Shown here: positions 26,378 through 38,387 of the stretch, one piece after another
Layout of the letters: every line of letters begins with the position of its first letter
How positions within the stretch are numbered: the stretch's first letter is position 1
Assembly (NCBI GenBank): GCA_033002965.1
Contig: JAURVB010013874.1
Span: 237,829 to 301,828, forward strand
Direction of reading: 5' to 3'
Source: Piper betle
Taxonomy: Eukaryota > Streptophyta > Magnoliopsida > Piperales > Piperaceae
DNA: 64,000 nucleotides
Made by a program: the position numbers and the translations under genes
The notes under the pieces: model-generated
What the model was told of the DNA's origin: nothing
The model's input: only the letters and a program-made list of their open reading frames with translations
The model's database searches: none

Positions 26378-27373
26378 AAAAAATGTTAGAATAATCCCAA
26401 AAGTGTTTGATCATTACTAGCCGGTATAAATGCATATGCCTACGTGCTGTGTAACTTAGTTGGTCGGCAATATTCTTCTCGTGACAAACACAAGCCATCA
26501 AATCGTTAAGTTATGAACTAGAAAACAAGAAAAATGACTCAAACAATCGACTAGTTTGTCTTGATTCTCTTACAATATGCCTCGATTTGAACTTTGTGGC
26601 AAACCCACAAGTAGTTTTCCTTTTTCAACTAAATTAGTCACTTTCCAACAAGAAACTTATCTTTTGGTTCTTTATTGATCACCCTTGGTCTTATCTGTTA
26701 ATATTTATAATTATAAATATTAATGATATATAGCCTATTATCATACTCGAAATATTAAAAAAATTTCAGAATAACAAACAGAGGTGGTTATTTATTTTTT
26801 TTATGAGAAATGAAGGGTTTTAAACCATCTCTATGACTAATTTGCCGATAAGATAAGAAAAGACAGGATGTGAGAAAATATATATATATAAAGATAAGAA
26901 GATGAATAAATATTATTCAATAGTTTAATCTTATATAATATATTGAGAGAGGGAAATCTTGTAATCTCAATAGTATAGGTTATGTGAGAGAAATCTTGTA
27001 ATCTTAATTGTATTGGTTAATTGAGTAATTTTCTTATAAATTTCTATATGTTTGACAACTCTAATCTTTAATTAAAGTAGTGAATTATTCGTTGTAGTAT
27101 GTAATTTTTGATTCTCAAGAAGGGCTGTTCTTTTAGTTTATTTTTTTGTTTCTTCGACGTTATTTTCTCATTTTTATATTCATTATTATTGAACTCTGTG
27201 GGGATTTTTCTTAACATTATTATCCATTTCAGTCTGCATTATCCCGGAGAATACTATAAAAGAATCAGCCCATGCCCATTCTTTCATTGCAGAGTATCTT
27301 CCCTTCCATCAAAATCAATCTTTTATCACTATCTTAAATCAATCTTTGACCATCAATCCCTCCAGGCAAAAAG
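26378..27373. other. Intergenic region with P450 fragment promoter
   Basis: AT-rich. A TATA-like CTATAAAAG at about 27254 precedes the P450 fragment. Nothing else identified. Confidence 0.4.
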
Positions 27374-27900
27374 ATGGAATCGCCCACTTCATGGAAAACA
27401 ACGCTTCCCCTTCTAGGCTTCGCCATCATATGCTTCAAACTGTTAAAAACAAAAGTTAAGAAGAATTGCACCAGCAACCTTCCATATGCACCTCTTAGGG
27501 AAAGACACAGCCCTCCATAGAACTCTAGTAGCCCTTGCTGACAGGTATGGACCCTTGATCACTCTTTACATTGTTGCCAAAAGAACAGTGGTAGTGAGCA
27601 ATCGAGAATTAGCCAAGGAATATTACAGTAAGCATGACAAGTTTTTGGCCAACAGGCCAAGAATGAGAGCCTGTGATCACCTTACCTATAATTATGCCAT
27701 GTTTGGTATAGCACCATATGGTCCTTACCGGTGCCAACCCCGGAAGATTGCCACATTCCAACAAATTTTTACTTCAGTTTGGGTCTTTGTGGTGTTTGAT
27801 GCACTTCCGGCCCTCAAATTTATTGATGAATTGAGTACCTTAAGAAAAAAACAAAATATTCCTTCCCACATACATTTACCTCCCAAACTATGCCTTAATT
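27374..27900 (+). pseudogene. CYP82-like cytochrome P450 fragment
   Basis: N-terminal part of a plant P450 of CYP82 type. ATG at 27374 (MESPTSWKTTLPLLGFAIIC, a membrane anchor), with TAG at 27513-27515 after a frame change near 27485. Homology resumes in another frame: HLLGKDTALHRTLVALADRY, GPLITLYIVAKRTVVVSNRE, KFLANRPR and YNYAMFGIAPYGPY. After KIATFQQ the sequence appears to jump to DALPALKFID, which in CYP82 proteins lies about 100 residues later, and then loses similarity. The helix I, ExxR and heme-binding Cys regions are absent. A non-functional remnant. Confidence 0.8.
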
Positions 27901-28134
27901 TTTTGTTTTTTATAAGAATATATTATTTTATAAAATTTTTATATAGACTTAATCAACACAATTCGGGTCATTAATTAAGACTCGTTCATCGTATTTTTCA
28001 TCGTTCATTGATTAAGACTCGTTCATCGTGTTAAAAATAAATAAATAAATAATGATATGCTAATGGTATCGTACTTAGCTCGTGGACTTCAACAAAACTG
28101 TATTTTTTATCATGAAAAATAGCTAATTGGAGGG

Positions 28135-28340
28135 CATGATTGCAGCAAGACAAACCGAACCACACCAGTACTGGAAAACACTGAAGAAGGGGAGAAGTAT
28201 GCCCTCCATGGCCTGGGCAAGTTCCTTCGCCAGCGGCGCCCAGAGATCATGCCAACCATTAATTAATTCTTCTCTGAAGGCACCACCAAATAAACAACGA
28301 ATTGTAGCACCTAAAGAACGGATAATAATCCTTAATTCAG
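28135..28340 (+). other. Short coding-like stretch, unrecognised
   Basis: A compositionally coding-like 45-codon frame (GGHDCSKTNRTTPVLENTEE ... GLGKFLRQRRPEIMPTIN, then TAA) follows the P450 fragment, with another open frame overlapping it. No start, promoter or family is recognisable. It may be an exon remnant carried with the P450 piece. Confidence 0.2.
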
Positions 28341-28552
28341 ACCTGTGAATAAATAGTCATGTAATTCAACTTTACAGCGTATAATTTTAGCATTTTCTCA
28401 TATTCATTCAAATAGATTTTACCGTAATTTGTGTTTCTCAAAACGTTAGCTTGTGGCACTGCAGGCTCCAGTTTCAATGTAATGCTTCCTAATGTAGGCA
28501 GAAAACATTAAGAACTCTTCACTCCCCGAAGTTCACCGGATTTGGGCATTGA

Positions 28553-29856
28553 TCATGATTGCGAATTCATATCTTCAGTGCCCTCTTCTTTGCAAATTGA
28601 AGTCAAATTGCAGCAGTTAAATGCCAAAGAAATTTCCTCTGGGCCAAAAAGAGATGCATCCTTAAGCCGCTCTCGATAATATTCCATTAAGATAATTCCT
28701 ATGCAATTTCCAATAGAATGAGTCCTTGACACAAAGTCAAACCAAGATTTGAACAGAGGGGAAAAAAAACACTTCTAGTTCATCAAGGAAAAATTCAAGG
28801 GTGTAGGCAAGGAGGATTAGATCATGCAGCTCATAGTTTATTAGCCTACACAAATCAAATATATTTAATTCACTCATAATTAAGAGCACACCAGGTTTTG
28901 GGGTACAATATTAAGGATTAATACAAAACATTACAATTTCCTCTTAGGGGTACGTTTGATCGTCTTGAAATTGCATTAACAATTTGGAGGTCACAAATTT
29001 TCTAATGTTTGGATATCTTTGATTTTAGTCAAATGGAATTTCAATTTCAATCAAAGTAAGTCTATGTAAATATTTTACAAAACAACATTTTCTTATAAAA
29101 AACAAAAAAAAATTAAGGCAAATTTTGTGAGGCAAATGCACGTAACATGGGAAGGAATATTTCATTTTCATCTTATTTTCACACTCGACAAAAATGTATG
29201 GGAAATTTTTAAAATTTTCAACTCATTTTATCTCATTGAATTTCTATTTCATATGAAGTATTTTCTTTCATTTACACTCTTTTCATACAAACCAAACGGA
29301 GCATCAGAAAATTTCTAAATCTAATAATTTAATATGTTTATTTCTTATAATCATTCACCACTTAAGAAGCGGCGCATTATGTCAAATGAGTGCATCAGGA
29401 GTGATCAGCATTATGCAAAACAAACACGTCTTGTGACAAACATATAATATAACAATCAAAGCAAAGTAAAATAAAAGATAATAAGAGATCATACAAACCA
29501 ATAGCTCGAAGCATCTTCAAATCAAACTTCGGAATAAGACTTTCACCATCAATGACAATAGCACGTTGAATGACAAGATTCTTTATATGAACCAGCAGAT
29601 CCTAAATATTAATTTCAAAAGCCATGAGTACCCGTAGAAAAACCAACCAACAATAACGTAAAGCAACAATGAAAAAATAAAAAATAAAAAATACTCACAG
29701 CCATAATCTAAAACCCATACAAGCATTACATATAAACCAACATTGCGAAAAAAACTGAAACAACCAAAGATCTCAACTCACCAGCTCAGCCTCAGAAAGA
29801 GACGAAAGCCAAGTAACATCATCTAGATGACCATTTCCGGGGCCCTCTTTTGACAT
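28553..29856 (-). CDS. Small conserved plant protein, about 107 residues, unknown function
   Basis: Three exons, 29782-29856, 29499-29601 and 28553-28698, with GT-AG borders and a continuous 324-nt frame. The protein begins MSKEGPGNGHLDDVTWLSSL, continues SEAELDLLVHIKNLVIQRA, then FDLKMLRAIGIILMEYYRER and ends TEDMNSQS. The WLSSLSEAEL / LKMLRAIG / LMEYYRERL pattern feels like a conserved helical plant family, but I cannot name it. No signal peptide or membrane segment. An upstream TATA-like TATTTATAG and an AAACCCTAGG box at about 30110-30135 could drive it. An orphan eEF1A promoter lies only about 0.6 kb upstream in the same direction. Confidence 0.65.
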
Positions 29857-30275
29857 TCTCTGGTATGGGAACTCAACCTGATAGATTCCCAACACAGCCA
29901 AAAAGAATGAGAAGATTGTTAGGTAAGTCAGATGATTTACCGCCGATATGGGAGCGGAGGCGGGGGAAGGCGAGTAAAGCTTGCCTGCCGCGGAAGTCTG
30001 GCTAGAACATTAGCCATGAACAAGCCAGAGGCGGCGGGGATGGAAAATTAGCGTTGTCGATGGGAAAGCTGGGTGGAAGGGGGCGAGGAAGGATAAGGTC
30101 AAGGCCAGCCTAGGGTTTATAATTTTACTATAAATAAAATAAAAATTTTCGGGCCTGTTAGCTCTCCGCATGATTAGCAGAAATAATTTTCAATATAATT
30201 TACACCTACCTCCAGCAAAAATATCAAGAGTCTGAGGTGAATTTGCGTGAATATAAATACAAAGATAATAATAAG

Positions 30276-30780
30276 GGTCAACAAGGCAGTCATACAAAAG
30301 TGCAAATAACCAGCCTGTAATCCAATTCAATCAAAATTATACAACAAACATGCAAATTAGGCCATCATACACACAAAAACGCAAATTAACGCATCAACCC
30401 ACGTGCACAAATGATACATACATGAGAAACTACATCTGAAAATTGAAAACAAAAAAGAGAATAAAGAAAGAGATCTGACCTTCTCAATGGGATGAGACGA
30501 GCAGTGTGGTGGGTCGACCTAGGGTGCATGAGAGACTTATATAGGGTTTTTGGCAAAGCGGGGGAGCTAGGGTTTGCTTCTGGACCGTCGGATGGTATCC
30601 GATTGTACGACTCAGATGGCTGGTTGGAAAGGTCTTCAGCTTGGGCCCGGTCGGATGGTATCCAATTGTTCTTCGACTTTCTGGACCGGTTAGCTTGGGC
30701 CTGGTCGGATGGTCTTCAACTTTTTGGAAAGGTCGGATGGTATCCGATTGTTCACGTAATTTCAAGTACCGGTTTGATCA
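30276..30780 (-). promoter_or_regulatory. Orphan eEF1A promoter, leader exon and partial leader intron (B)
   Basis: Matches the eEF1A promoters: TATA ATATAA at 30538-30544, AAACCCTAG at 30567-30575, leader exon ending GAGAAG/GTCAGATC near 30480, and the first about 200 bp of the leader intron. Similarity stops near 30276 and no eEF1A coding exon follows. Its upstream block (30781-31110) is the same one found upstream of copies 2-4. Confidence 0.85.
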
Positions 30781-31116
30781 AATTCGGTTCTATAATAAAA
30801 AAAAATTAAAATACCCTTTTTTTTCATTATCTAATCAATTGTAAAACATTCTAAGAATTGGGTAGATTCTTTTAAGCATCCAATTACAAAGTATATTCTA
30901 AAAAATTAGGTGTTTTGTGGTTAATTCATACACACATAATTATGTTATTATATACAATTTCATAAATTTGAGATTAAACACAAGTCGTCATACATCTGTA
31001 TTGCTTAGGTCATTGGTTCGGTTCGATGGTCTCAAATATTTAATAAAACTAATAATTACATTTACATAAATTTAATAATTTTGTTTCAGTACTCACTCTG
31101 GATGTATATAAAAACA

Positions 31117-32050
31117 TTAGAGAGGACGACCAGCACATAAACAATGAAACAAGAACCTCATGCCTTCTACATGACATGGACATCCAGATGACAATTAGTA
31201 TGAATTTCCATTTCCACATGACAGTTCAAATAAAATGAACAAATAGGAGCTTGCTTTGTGGGATACAATCATATCATTAAAGTTGGACCACACACCAGAT
31301 GAAACATCAAAGATCATCAACGAAAGAAGAGAAAAAATAAAGGTACATAACAATTGACCCGCTGTAATAAGCACATATCAACAAAATGAAACAGAACTGA
31401 TACATAAAGGCTAAGAAAATTAATGCAAATCACCCCATATTAACCAGTTCGTGTGCATGAATTGCATGTGAAACCATCTAACCAACGCAACAGCAAATTC
31501 ACATCAACATCCCTACAATCAACCGAACCGTACAAAAACCATCAAACAACAGGAGAAGGCACATACTAAGACCAAAACTAATCTTAACGGCAAATTAACA
31601 TGCACAACTGCAAATAAGCCATCAGAATCATTAAAGGATAAAAATTAACCAGTTCTATATCGATTCAACAAACCAATCATACAAATAACCAGCCTGTAAT
31701 CCAATTCAATCACAATTATCCATCAAACATGCAAATTAGCCAACATACACGCAAAAAAGCTAAAAAAACGCAAATTAACGCATCAACACATGATACAAAC
31801 ATGAGAAACCAGACCTGAAAATTGAGAACAAAAAAGGGGAATAAAGAAGGAGATCTGACCTTCTCAATGGGAGCAGACGAGCAGCGGAGATCGACCTAAG
31901 GTGCATGAGAAGCCTATATAGGGTTTTTTCGGTAAGGACGTGGAGCTAGGGTTTGATCCTGGACCGTCGGATGGTATCCGATTGTACGGCTCAGATGGCC
32001 TGTTGTAAAGGTCCGCGGCGTGGGCTTTGTACCTTCGAGCAGCGAATTTC
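31117..32050 (-). promoter_or_regulatory. Orphan eEF1A promoter, leader exon and most of the leader intron (C)
   Basis: TATA at 31915-31920 (CCTATATAGG), AAACCCTAG at 31946-31954, and leader exon ending in the same GAGAAG/GTCAGATC donor. About 740 bp of leader intron follow, down to ACATTAGAGAGGACGACC at 31117. There the sequence joins the distal upstream block of module B (GATGTATATA), so the acceptor and the whole coding region are gone. Confidence 0.85.
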
Positions 32051-32690
32051 GAGCGCCGGTTCGATCAAATTCGGTTCCATATAATAAAAAAAACATTGTT
32101 TAACCCGTTTTTCATTCTCTAATTAATTGTAAAACATTCTAAGAATTGGGTAGATTCTTTTAAGTATCCAATTACAAAATATATTCTAAAAAATTAGATG
32201 TTTTGTGGCTAATTCATACACACATAATTTTGTTATTATATGTCATTTCGTAAATTTGAGATTAAACACAAGTCATCATGCATCTGTATTTTTTAGGTTA
32301 TAGGTTCGGTTCGATGGTCTTAAATATTTAATAAAACTAATAATTAGATTTACATAAATTTGATAATTTTGTTTCGGTACTCAGGATGTATATCATAGCT
32401 CTACTTAATATTCGTGTACATAAACTTTGTCAAGATCTAACAGGTAACAGTAACGAATTTAGCGAAGAAATTAAAGGCAAAACCGTACATCTGATTCCAC
32501 GTTGGATGAGATGAATTAAAGGCAAAACCGTAAATTCTGGTTTCATTGATTCAAGCATTACAACAATGCATCTGACATTCTCATCTTATACAAGAAAATT
32601 TCTTTGTTCCTACATCTTTCTTGGAATAAAAGCTAAGTGCTGGCTAGGATAGAACTGGGAGGCCCGCATTGAGAGGTGAACATCACATTG
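32051..32690. other. Upstream block of orphan module C and flank
   Basis: 32110-32400 is the shared upstream block (TGTAAAACATTCTAAGAATT ... GATGTATATA). From about 32584 begins a segment, continuing to about 32745, that is duplicated inside array unit 4 (54661-54826). Confidence 0.6.
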
Positions 32691-34635
32691 GGTCGAACTC
32701 ATTCACGATCATGTTGAGCGCAATCTCTCCATATATTCCGCCCATCTCCCGCGGCAGTAAGATCACCGGAAACCTCCTCCAACTCAACCTGCACCACCTC
32801 GACGACAACAAAAAATCAAACTAGCTTTCCTCTCCTTGATCTTCTAGAAGACCGACTCATGGAAGGTCTTATGACCTCTTCATCCTCCGTACTTAGCCTC
32901 TTGTAGTAGCTTCTTCAGCACCGTATGATCTTTTCCCCATACCCATTTGCGTGGTATGAAGACAGTCAAATTGCTCTTCCAATTTCAGGAAATGAGTTCT
33001 GCCTCTTCCTTTGCTGTTTTTCGATCCAAAACCCACTAACAATTACGGACAATGTGGCAGCATCATGAATATATACACCTTGAAACATCTCATTAACAAG
33101 TCGTGCTGTCTGGTATACATTTCCCTTCTTGCAATAAGAATCCACCAAAACGTGGACTGTATCTGGCATTATAGAGACTCCTCTTCTTCGCATACCCAAA
33201 TACATTCTGAAAGCTTTATCAAGAAGCTTAATATCACTAAGCCCTTTGACTACCATATTGTACATCTTACTGTGAAGATTTCTAGTGAGTTGATTTGGAG
33301 AAACACTAGCCAGAATCATCACATTAAGAAAATTAGCTGCTTCTTCAAACTTACATGTGTCACAAAGACCAAGTAACCAGATTGTTGTATAGTGCTACAT
33401 CCGGATTACAACCATGAAGTTTCATCCTGTCCATGATTTTAAGTGGTTCTTGAAGCTTATTCTATTTACAGAGGCCACTTATTAAGGTACAATAGGTGAA
33501 GTGATTTGATTGCTGATGCTTATTCACCATCTCTTCCAGCGATTCTACAGCTTCAGAAGAACGTCCATTTTTGTAGAGGCCATCCATTACTGAAGTATAA
33601 GTCACCATGTTTGCCTCAACGTTCTTACTACCATCTCCTGCATTGAATCCTTGGCTTTATCCAATTTGTTGGATAGACATAACCCCCGTACTAATGAAGT
33701 ATAAGTAATCACCGAGGGGAAAGCCCGTTTAGCTGCATCTTTTTGAAGAAACTCCTTGCCGTGCTGATCTCACCCAGTTTACACAAGCCATTGATCATAA
33801 TGCCATAAGTATAAGAATAAGGGGCACAACCACACATGGACATTCGCTTAAATACTTTTAAAGCCTGGTGAATGGTCTTGTTACTCTTGCAGTGAGCTCT
33901 GATCAAAATGCTGATGGACGTCGTGCTAGCCGAAATTCCATCGGCTTTGATCCGATCATAAAACGTGAAAGCCTGCTTCAAGTGGTTTTCAGTCACCAAA
34001 ATGTCAAAGAGAGTTACATAAGATTTTCTGGTGAGCTCACGTCGGAGCTCCTTCATCCTTATATGTAACACCTCAAATTCAGATTCACCTAACAACCAAA
34101 TAAGAAATATTACACTCGAGTCAAGTAATATTTAAAATTGTTAGTCGGTAAGATTCGATCGATAAAATAGATCAAAACAGCCCGTTTTATGTCATGAGAA
34201 TAAGAAAACATTGTTAAATATACATTAAAACACATAAAATATAAATAAAAGTAAAAAAAGATAACCCCGCTAGCTCAAGTGTATATAACGTCTATATTTC
34301 CTTTCACCAAAGTTGATTTAGGATTACAAGACCTATGTATATAATATGAAAAATGTTAGTAATAACGGTTACGGGCTTAAAAAATACTATTATAAATTGG
34401 CAAATAGGTATTCTATTACCCACGAAGATGTAAAAAACTTCAGAATTGTTTCATATTAGGTGGTAAGCAAACGCACTTAAACAAGTGCCGGCATGTACTC
34501 GAGTTGCAAAAAGAATGATTAGTTAGTGGCACAAATTCCTGAAATGTGCTTCATTACACAATACCCTTATTATCGCACTACCTCAGGGTTTGAATGAGTA
34601 CTAGTACGGTCCATAAATACTTTCATACCACTCAC

Positions 34636-34920
34636 TAGGGCTGCTAATTGAGCAAGCCAACTTGTGAGTATTTGACATTCAGCTCGACTCGACTCGACTT
34701 GAAACTCAACATTTAAATGTTCGAGTTCGAACTCAAATCTTATGAATCGAGTTTGAGGAAGACAATGTTTGACTCGAAATTGAATCTAATGAATTGAGTT
34801 TGAGCAAGGTAATGTTCGACTCGACTCGACTCGGTTATAACTCGAACTTAACTTGAAATCAACTCATAGCATGACTCGAACTCAACTTGAAAATATAATA
34901 TAATAATATATATAACATCA
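34636..34920. mobile_element. Left part of a TCGAG-rich hAT-like element
   Basis: Starts TAGGGCTGCTAATTGAGCAA and continues with the family's ACTCGACTCGA blocks and TA-rich core. No matching right terminus is visible, so it is truncated or the right end has diverged. Confidence 0.55.
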
Positions 34921-35097
34921 ACTTGCCTACTCAAAATACATTTAAAATCATAAATAGATGTTATTATTGACTATATACTAAATGATGGTGGTGGTGAGGG
35001 TGTTTTGTTTTTTTTTTAAAATTTGGGTTATCCTTATAATTGAACGATTTGGATTAAAATTTGAGATAGAAATATTATATGCCCCTAGTAAAAGTAG

Positions 35098-35101
35098 TCT
35101 T

Positions 35102-35127
<26 letters not shown>
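35098..35127. repeat. (TA)n microsatellite
   Basis: An uninterrupted TA run of about 26 bases inside the insertion. Confidence 0.8.
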
Positions 35128-35132
<5 letters not shown>

Positions 35133-35182
35133 GTTTAATTGTAACTAGTTATATTTACTTATATAAAATAAAGTAACATGGT

Positions 35183-35252
35183 GGTGGGATAGCTTAGTTG
35201 GTAGAGCATTAGATTGAAAACTTGAAGGTTGTGGGTTCAAACTATGGATCAA
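35183..35252 (+). repeat. tRNA-like (Phe-type) sequence, probably SINE-derived
   Basis: GGTGGGATAGCTTAGTTGG resembles a tRNA 5' end with box A. It is followed by AGAGCATTAGATTGAAAACT (anticodon-loop TTGAAAA, GAA) and box-B-like GGTTGTGGGTTCAAACT. The acceptor arm cannot be closed. Downstream are two copies of a 44-bp unit (35246-35289 and 35374-35417). Confidence 0.5.
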
Positions 35253-36979
35253 GTAAAGGGAGGGTTAGTAAAGGGAGCAATCAATACAACGAGCTGTCAA
35301 AATCAAATAGTTTAAGTATATTCGAGTCCTATAGACATGTAGTCCAAGCTCAAAGCAATCTCGATACATCTACGGATCAAGTAAAGGGAGGGTTAGTAAA
35401 GGGAGCAATCAATACATCTCTATATGATGCATACTTGTGGTCTGTGTTCTTATCATCAATACATCTTAATAAAGAAAATAATGATAGCAAGCCTACAACT
35501 AAACATTTGGCAAATAAATAGAGACATAATAATAAATTAGAAATAAATAAATAAATACACTCATAAATAATTAGATACATAATAAATACATGATCATAAA
35601 TAATACTCTAATCATAAAATAATAATAATATAATTATACTAATGTAAATATACGGGTAAACACAAGTAAATATCATATATACTCGTGTTAGTAAACATAT
35701 AAATAATTAAGTAATTAATAAATAAATAAATAATAATTCAATAAATAAATAAAAAATAGTTAATACTCATTAATCATGAATAATAATAATAATAATAATA
35801 TCATAGTTATATAATACAAAAATACATAACTAAACTAATATAAGGATCATAGTTATATAATACAAAAATACATAACTAAACTACTATAAGGGTTCTAGAA
35901 TTACTAAAAACAATCAAAAAACGGCTGAAAATGAGTTGAACCGGACTGAACCGAGCTGAACCAGATCGAGTCGAATAGGCTGAATCAACTCAGTTTGGGT
36001 TAACTTGAAAATTGGTTAGGTTGACTGGGTGGGCATGCACTGGACTGATGGACATGAACACGAATTCGAACTGGCGGAGTCGGACACTGATAGGTGCCAG
36101 TCTGGTGGCTGGGAATGAGCCAGAGATTTGCCAGCAGTGAGCCGAAGTGGCGGTGGCGCTAAGGGTGTAAATTTTGACATTGAAAAAAGAACATGGTGAA
36201 GCCAAGGCCCTGGGGGCGAGCCAGACGTGGATGACTTACATCTTGCCACATGGAACTATCAAAATGCCTGACAATTTGTGGTCTAATAGGACCCACCTAT
36301 GGGTATATGAAATATATATATAAGACAAAAACTCAGATCGAGACCAACAAAAGTCAAAACTGGCTTGAGTGCTACAAGTGACTTTATAGGTAGGAATCAA
36401 GGCAAGAAGGTTAAATGAGCCTCAAAGCCTGAACTCAATCAAGTTGGGTCTATAAAGGCAAAATCCGGTGATCCAAAATCCCTATGTTGCAGGTAGATGA
36501 AATACTCTTAAAATGTTCGTATGGCCATTTAGGTCTCATACTCGTATTTTGAAAATTACTCTGACTCTAGCTCATTTGAACTGACTTGAGACCGGCTCGA
36601 ACCGGGAAACCTACAAGCGGTAAAACCGTAACCCGAAGCTAAGTTTTACATTGTCAAAAACTCTAAGTGCTTCTTGAGCTCTATGAACCCGACCATAGGC
36701 TCTATAAATAGAAAGACAAACATTTTCTGTGACAGCATAATTCTCCTCCTTCGTCCTATTCAGCAGAGACTCAGCTGCTTGAAACCGGTCAACAGCAGCT
36801 AATCTAGAAATCATGATGCGAAAGGTTTTCTCATTGTGCTTGTGCCCATTAACATACTCAGCACTAGCTGAATCAAAAACAACAGACGTCTTCTCAATGC
36901 TTCTCTCAGCTCGTATAAGCTGCTCAACCTGGCATGGTGTGAGCTGGTTCGACCAGTTGAAAGCAAGCTTGGTAGCCAT

Positions 36980-38387
36980 CAGTATATCTCTATCACTATA
37001 TCTCTATTTCAGTTCTCACTTACCAACAACACCCATCAAATTAACTTTATCACAGCCAGTCATTAAAAATCGCAACCAATTCAATTAACACACAATTTTC
37101 TCGCACTGCATGATGAAGATTCCAACAAATTAAACAATGAAACAAAGAAGAACAAGAGCTATGACGGCAATAGACTCCTCCCAGTTCCATATAAGAAAGC
37201 ATTGATACATAAAGCCGGAAAAAAGAAACGATTTTTCTCAATCAAAGAACTCAACGATTGGAGGGGGAGTGTGAGAATGGTTGATAGAAAAGTAGCGTTC
37301 GGACCAAGATAACAACTCGCCGCCGCCAACATCGGCATGGTTTAGCGTTTTCTGGCGGGGCCGAATTTAAGCGTGAACGGTTGACGTAGGTGGCCTTGAG
37401 ACTCGGCAGTTGGGCTTTTATAATGATTTGGTGAGCTTGATCCAGGGTTTGATTGGTTTTTAATTTGGGGGTTAGTAACTAGGTAGTGTTCAAAGTCTTC
37501 ATCTAGATATAGTAGAAAGCAAGGAGAGATTTAAATATATAAAAACTAGTAAAGAGGCTCAAATGATGCATAATACCATACTCTTAAAAATTTAAAATTT
37601 ATAGCCTCTTATAATTCGAAAAAATAATTATATATAATCAACTTTTAAATAAAAAATATCCCAAATAAAGAGAAGAAACAACAAATCTGCGGCAAAAAAA
37701 GGGGACGAAAGATTGAACCTTTGAAGGATGGGAGAGGGAGGGAGGCGAGGTCGACGATGGTGATGGGATTCAAGGGGGGTGCACAAATAGTAAATATAAA
37801 TAAGGGAGGAGATATGAAGATTTAGGGTTTTTTTGTGTGCTGTCGGATGGTGGCGAAGGGAACGGCCATGATGAGTGTGTTTTGTTTAGATATTTATTGG
37901 ACGGAGATATTGTGGAAGAATGAGCCCAAGCACATTAGGACTCTTTCTTTCTTAATTAATTTTCGTAACGGTGATTAATAATTCCCTTTTTTTGTTTCAT
38001 GAAGCAAGTGCGCTTCTGTTCCTTTATTTTTTAAAGGGAACTTTAAAACTAGGTATAATAGAATTTCCAATATTTCTCAATTTTTTAAGAGTAAATATAC
38101 GACTTTGAATAAGGAAAATAACGTTTGTTTTCAATATTAATGAAAGCTATTTGTACTCAGTTTATGAAGGTGAGTTTAAACTTGCTAATCATGAATTTAA
38201 TTGTCTCTTTTTGGTAACATTTGCATTAAAATTATTATTTAAGAATTAGAATAACCGTGCGTATGAATAATATAATTGACCCTAAAATATTATATCATTA
38301 TTTAAATTTATTATTAAATTGGACTATTTACTATTTTTGTTGTTTTCTTAATTTCCTAAAAAAAACTAGTATAGATGCAGAGATTTC
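36980..38387. other. Intergenic region left of the eEF1A array
   Basis: Contains the promoter side of the PPR pseudogene and AT-rich sequence. A purine-rich stretch at about 37680-37800 carries no supported exon. Confidence 0.45.

Larger units (their letters stand above)
34064..36650. mobile_element. LTR-like insertion in the PPR gene with nested elements
   Basis: Begins TGTAACACCTCAAATTC and ends AAGCTAAGTTTTACA, the TG...CA ends typical of plant gypsy LTRs. The flanks TTATA and TTGTC match at three of five positions, consistent with a decayed 5-bp target duplication. No gag or pol is seen between the ends, so it may be a solo LTR enlarged by nested insertions: a partial TCGAG-rich hAT-like element from 34636 and a tRNA-like repeat at 35183. 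Confidence 0.55.
32690..36979 (-). pseudogene. PPR protein pseudogene (At5g46100-like), split by an insertion
   Basis: Intact relatives are organellar RNA-binding pentatricopeptide proteins. Start MATKLAFNWSNQLTPCQVEQ at 36979, through AEYVNGHKHNEKTFRIMISR to EEALRVFDN-like sequence at 36651. A 2.6-kb LTR-like insertion occupies 34064-36650. Homology resumes with RKSYVTLFDILVTENHLKQA and continues over several PPR motifs (CAPYSYTYGIMINGLCKLGE, EANMVTYTSVMDGLYKNGRS, MYLGMRRRGVSIMPDTVHVL). Besides the insertion there is a frameshift near 33711, another near 33640, a TAG at 33472-33474, a frameshift near 33380 and another near the C-terminus (about 32985). The overall order matches At5g46100, which I believe is intronless, so the interruption is probably not an intron. 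Confidence 0.85.

Noticed and set aside
37680..37880. Purine-rich segment resembling a first exon
   Set aside because: No sustained open frame or matching splice partner was found.
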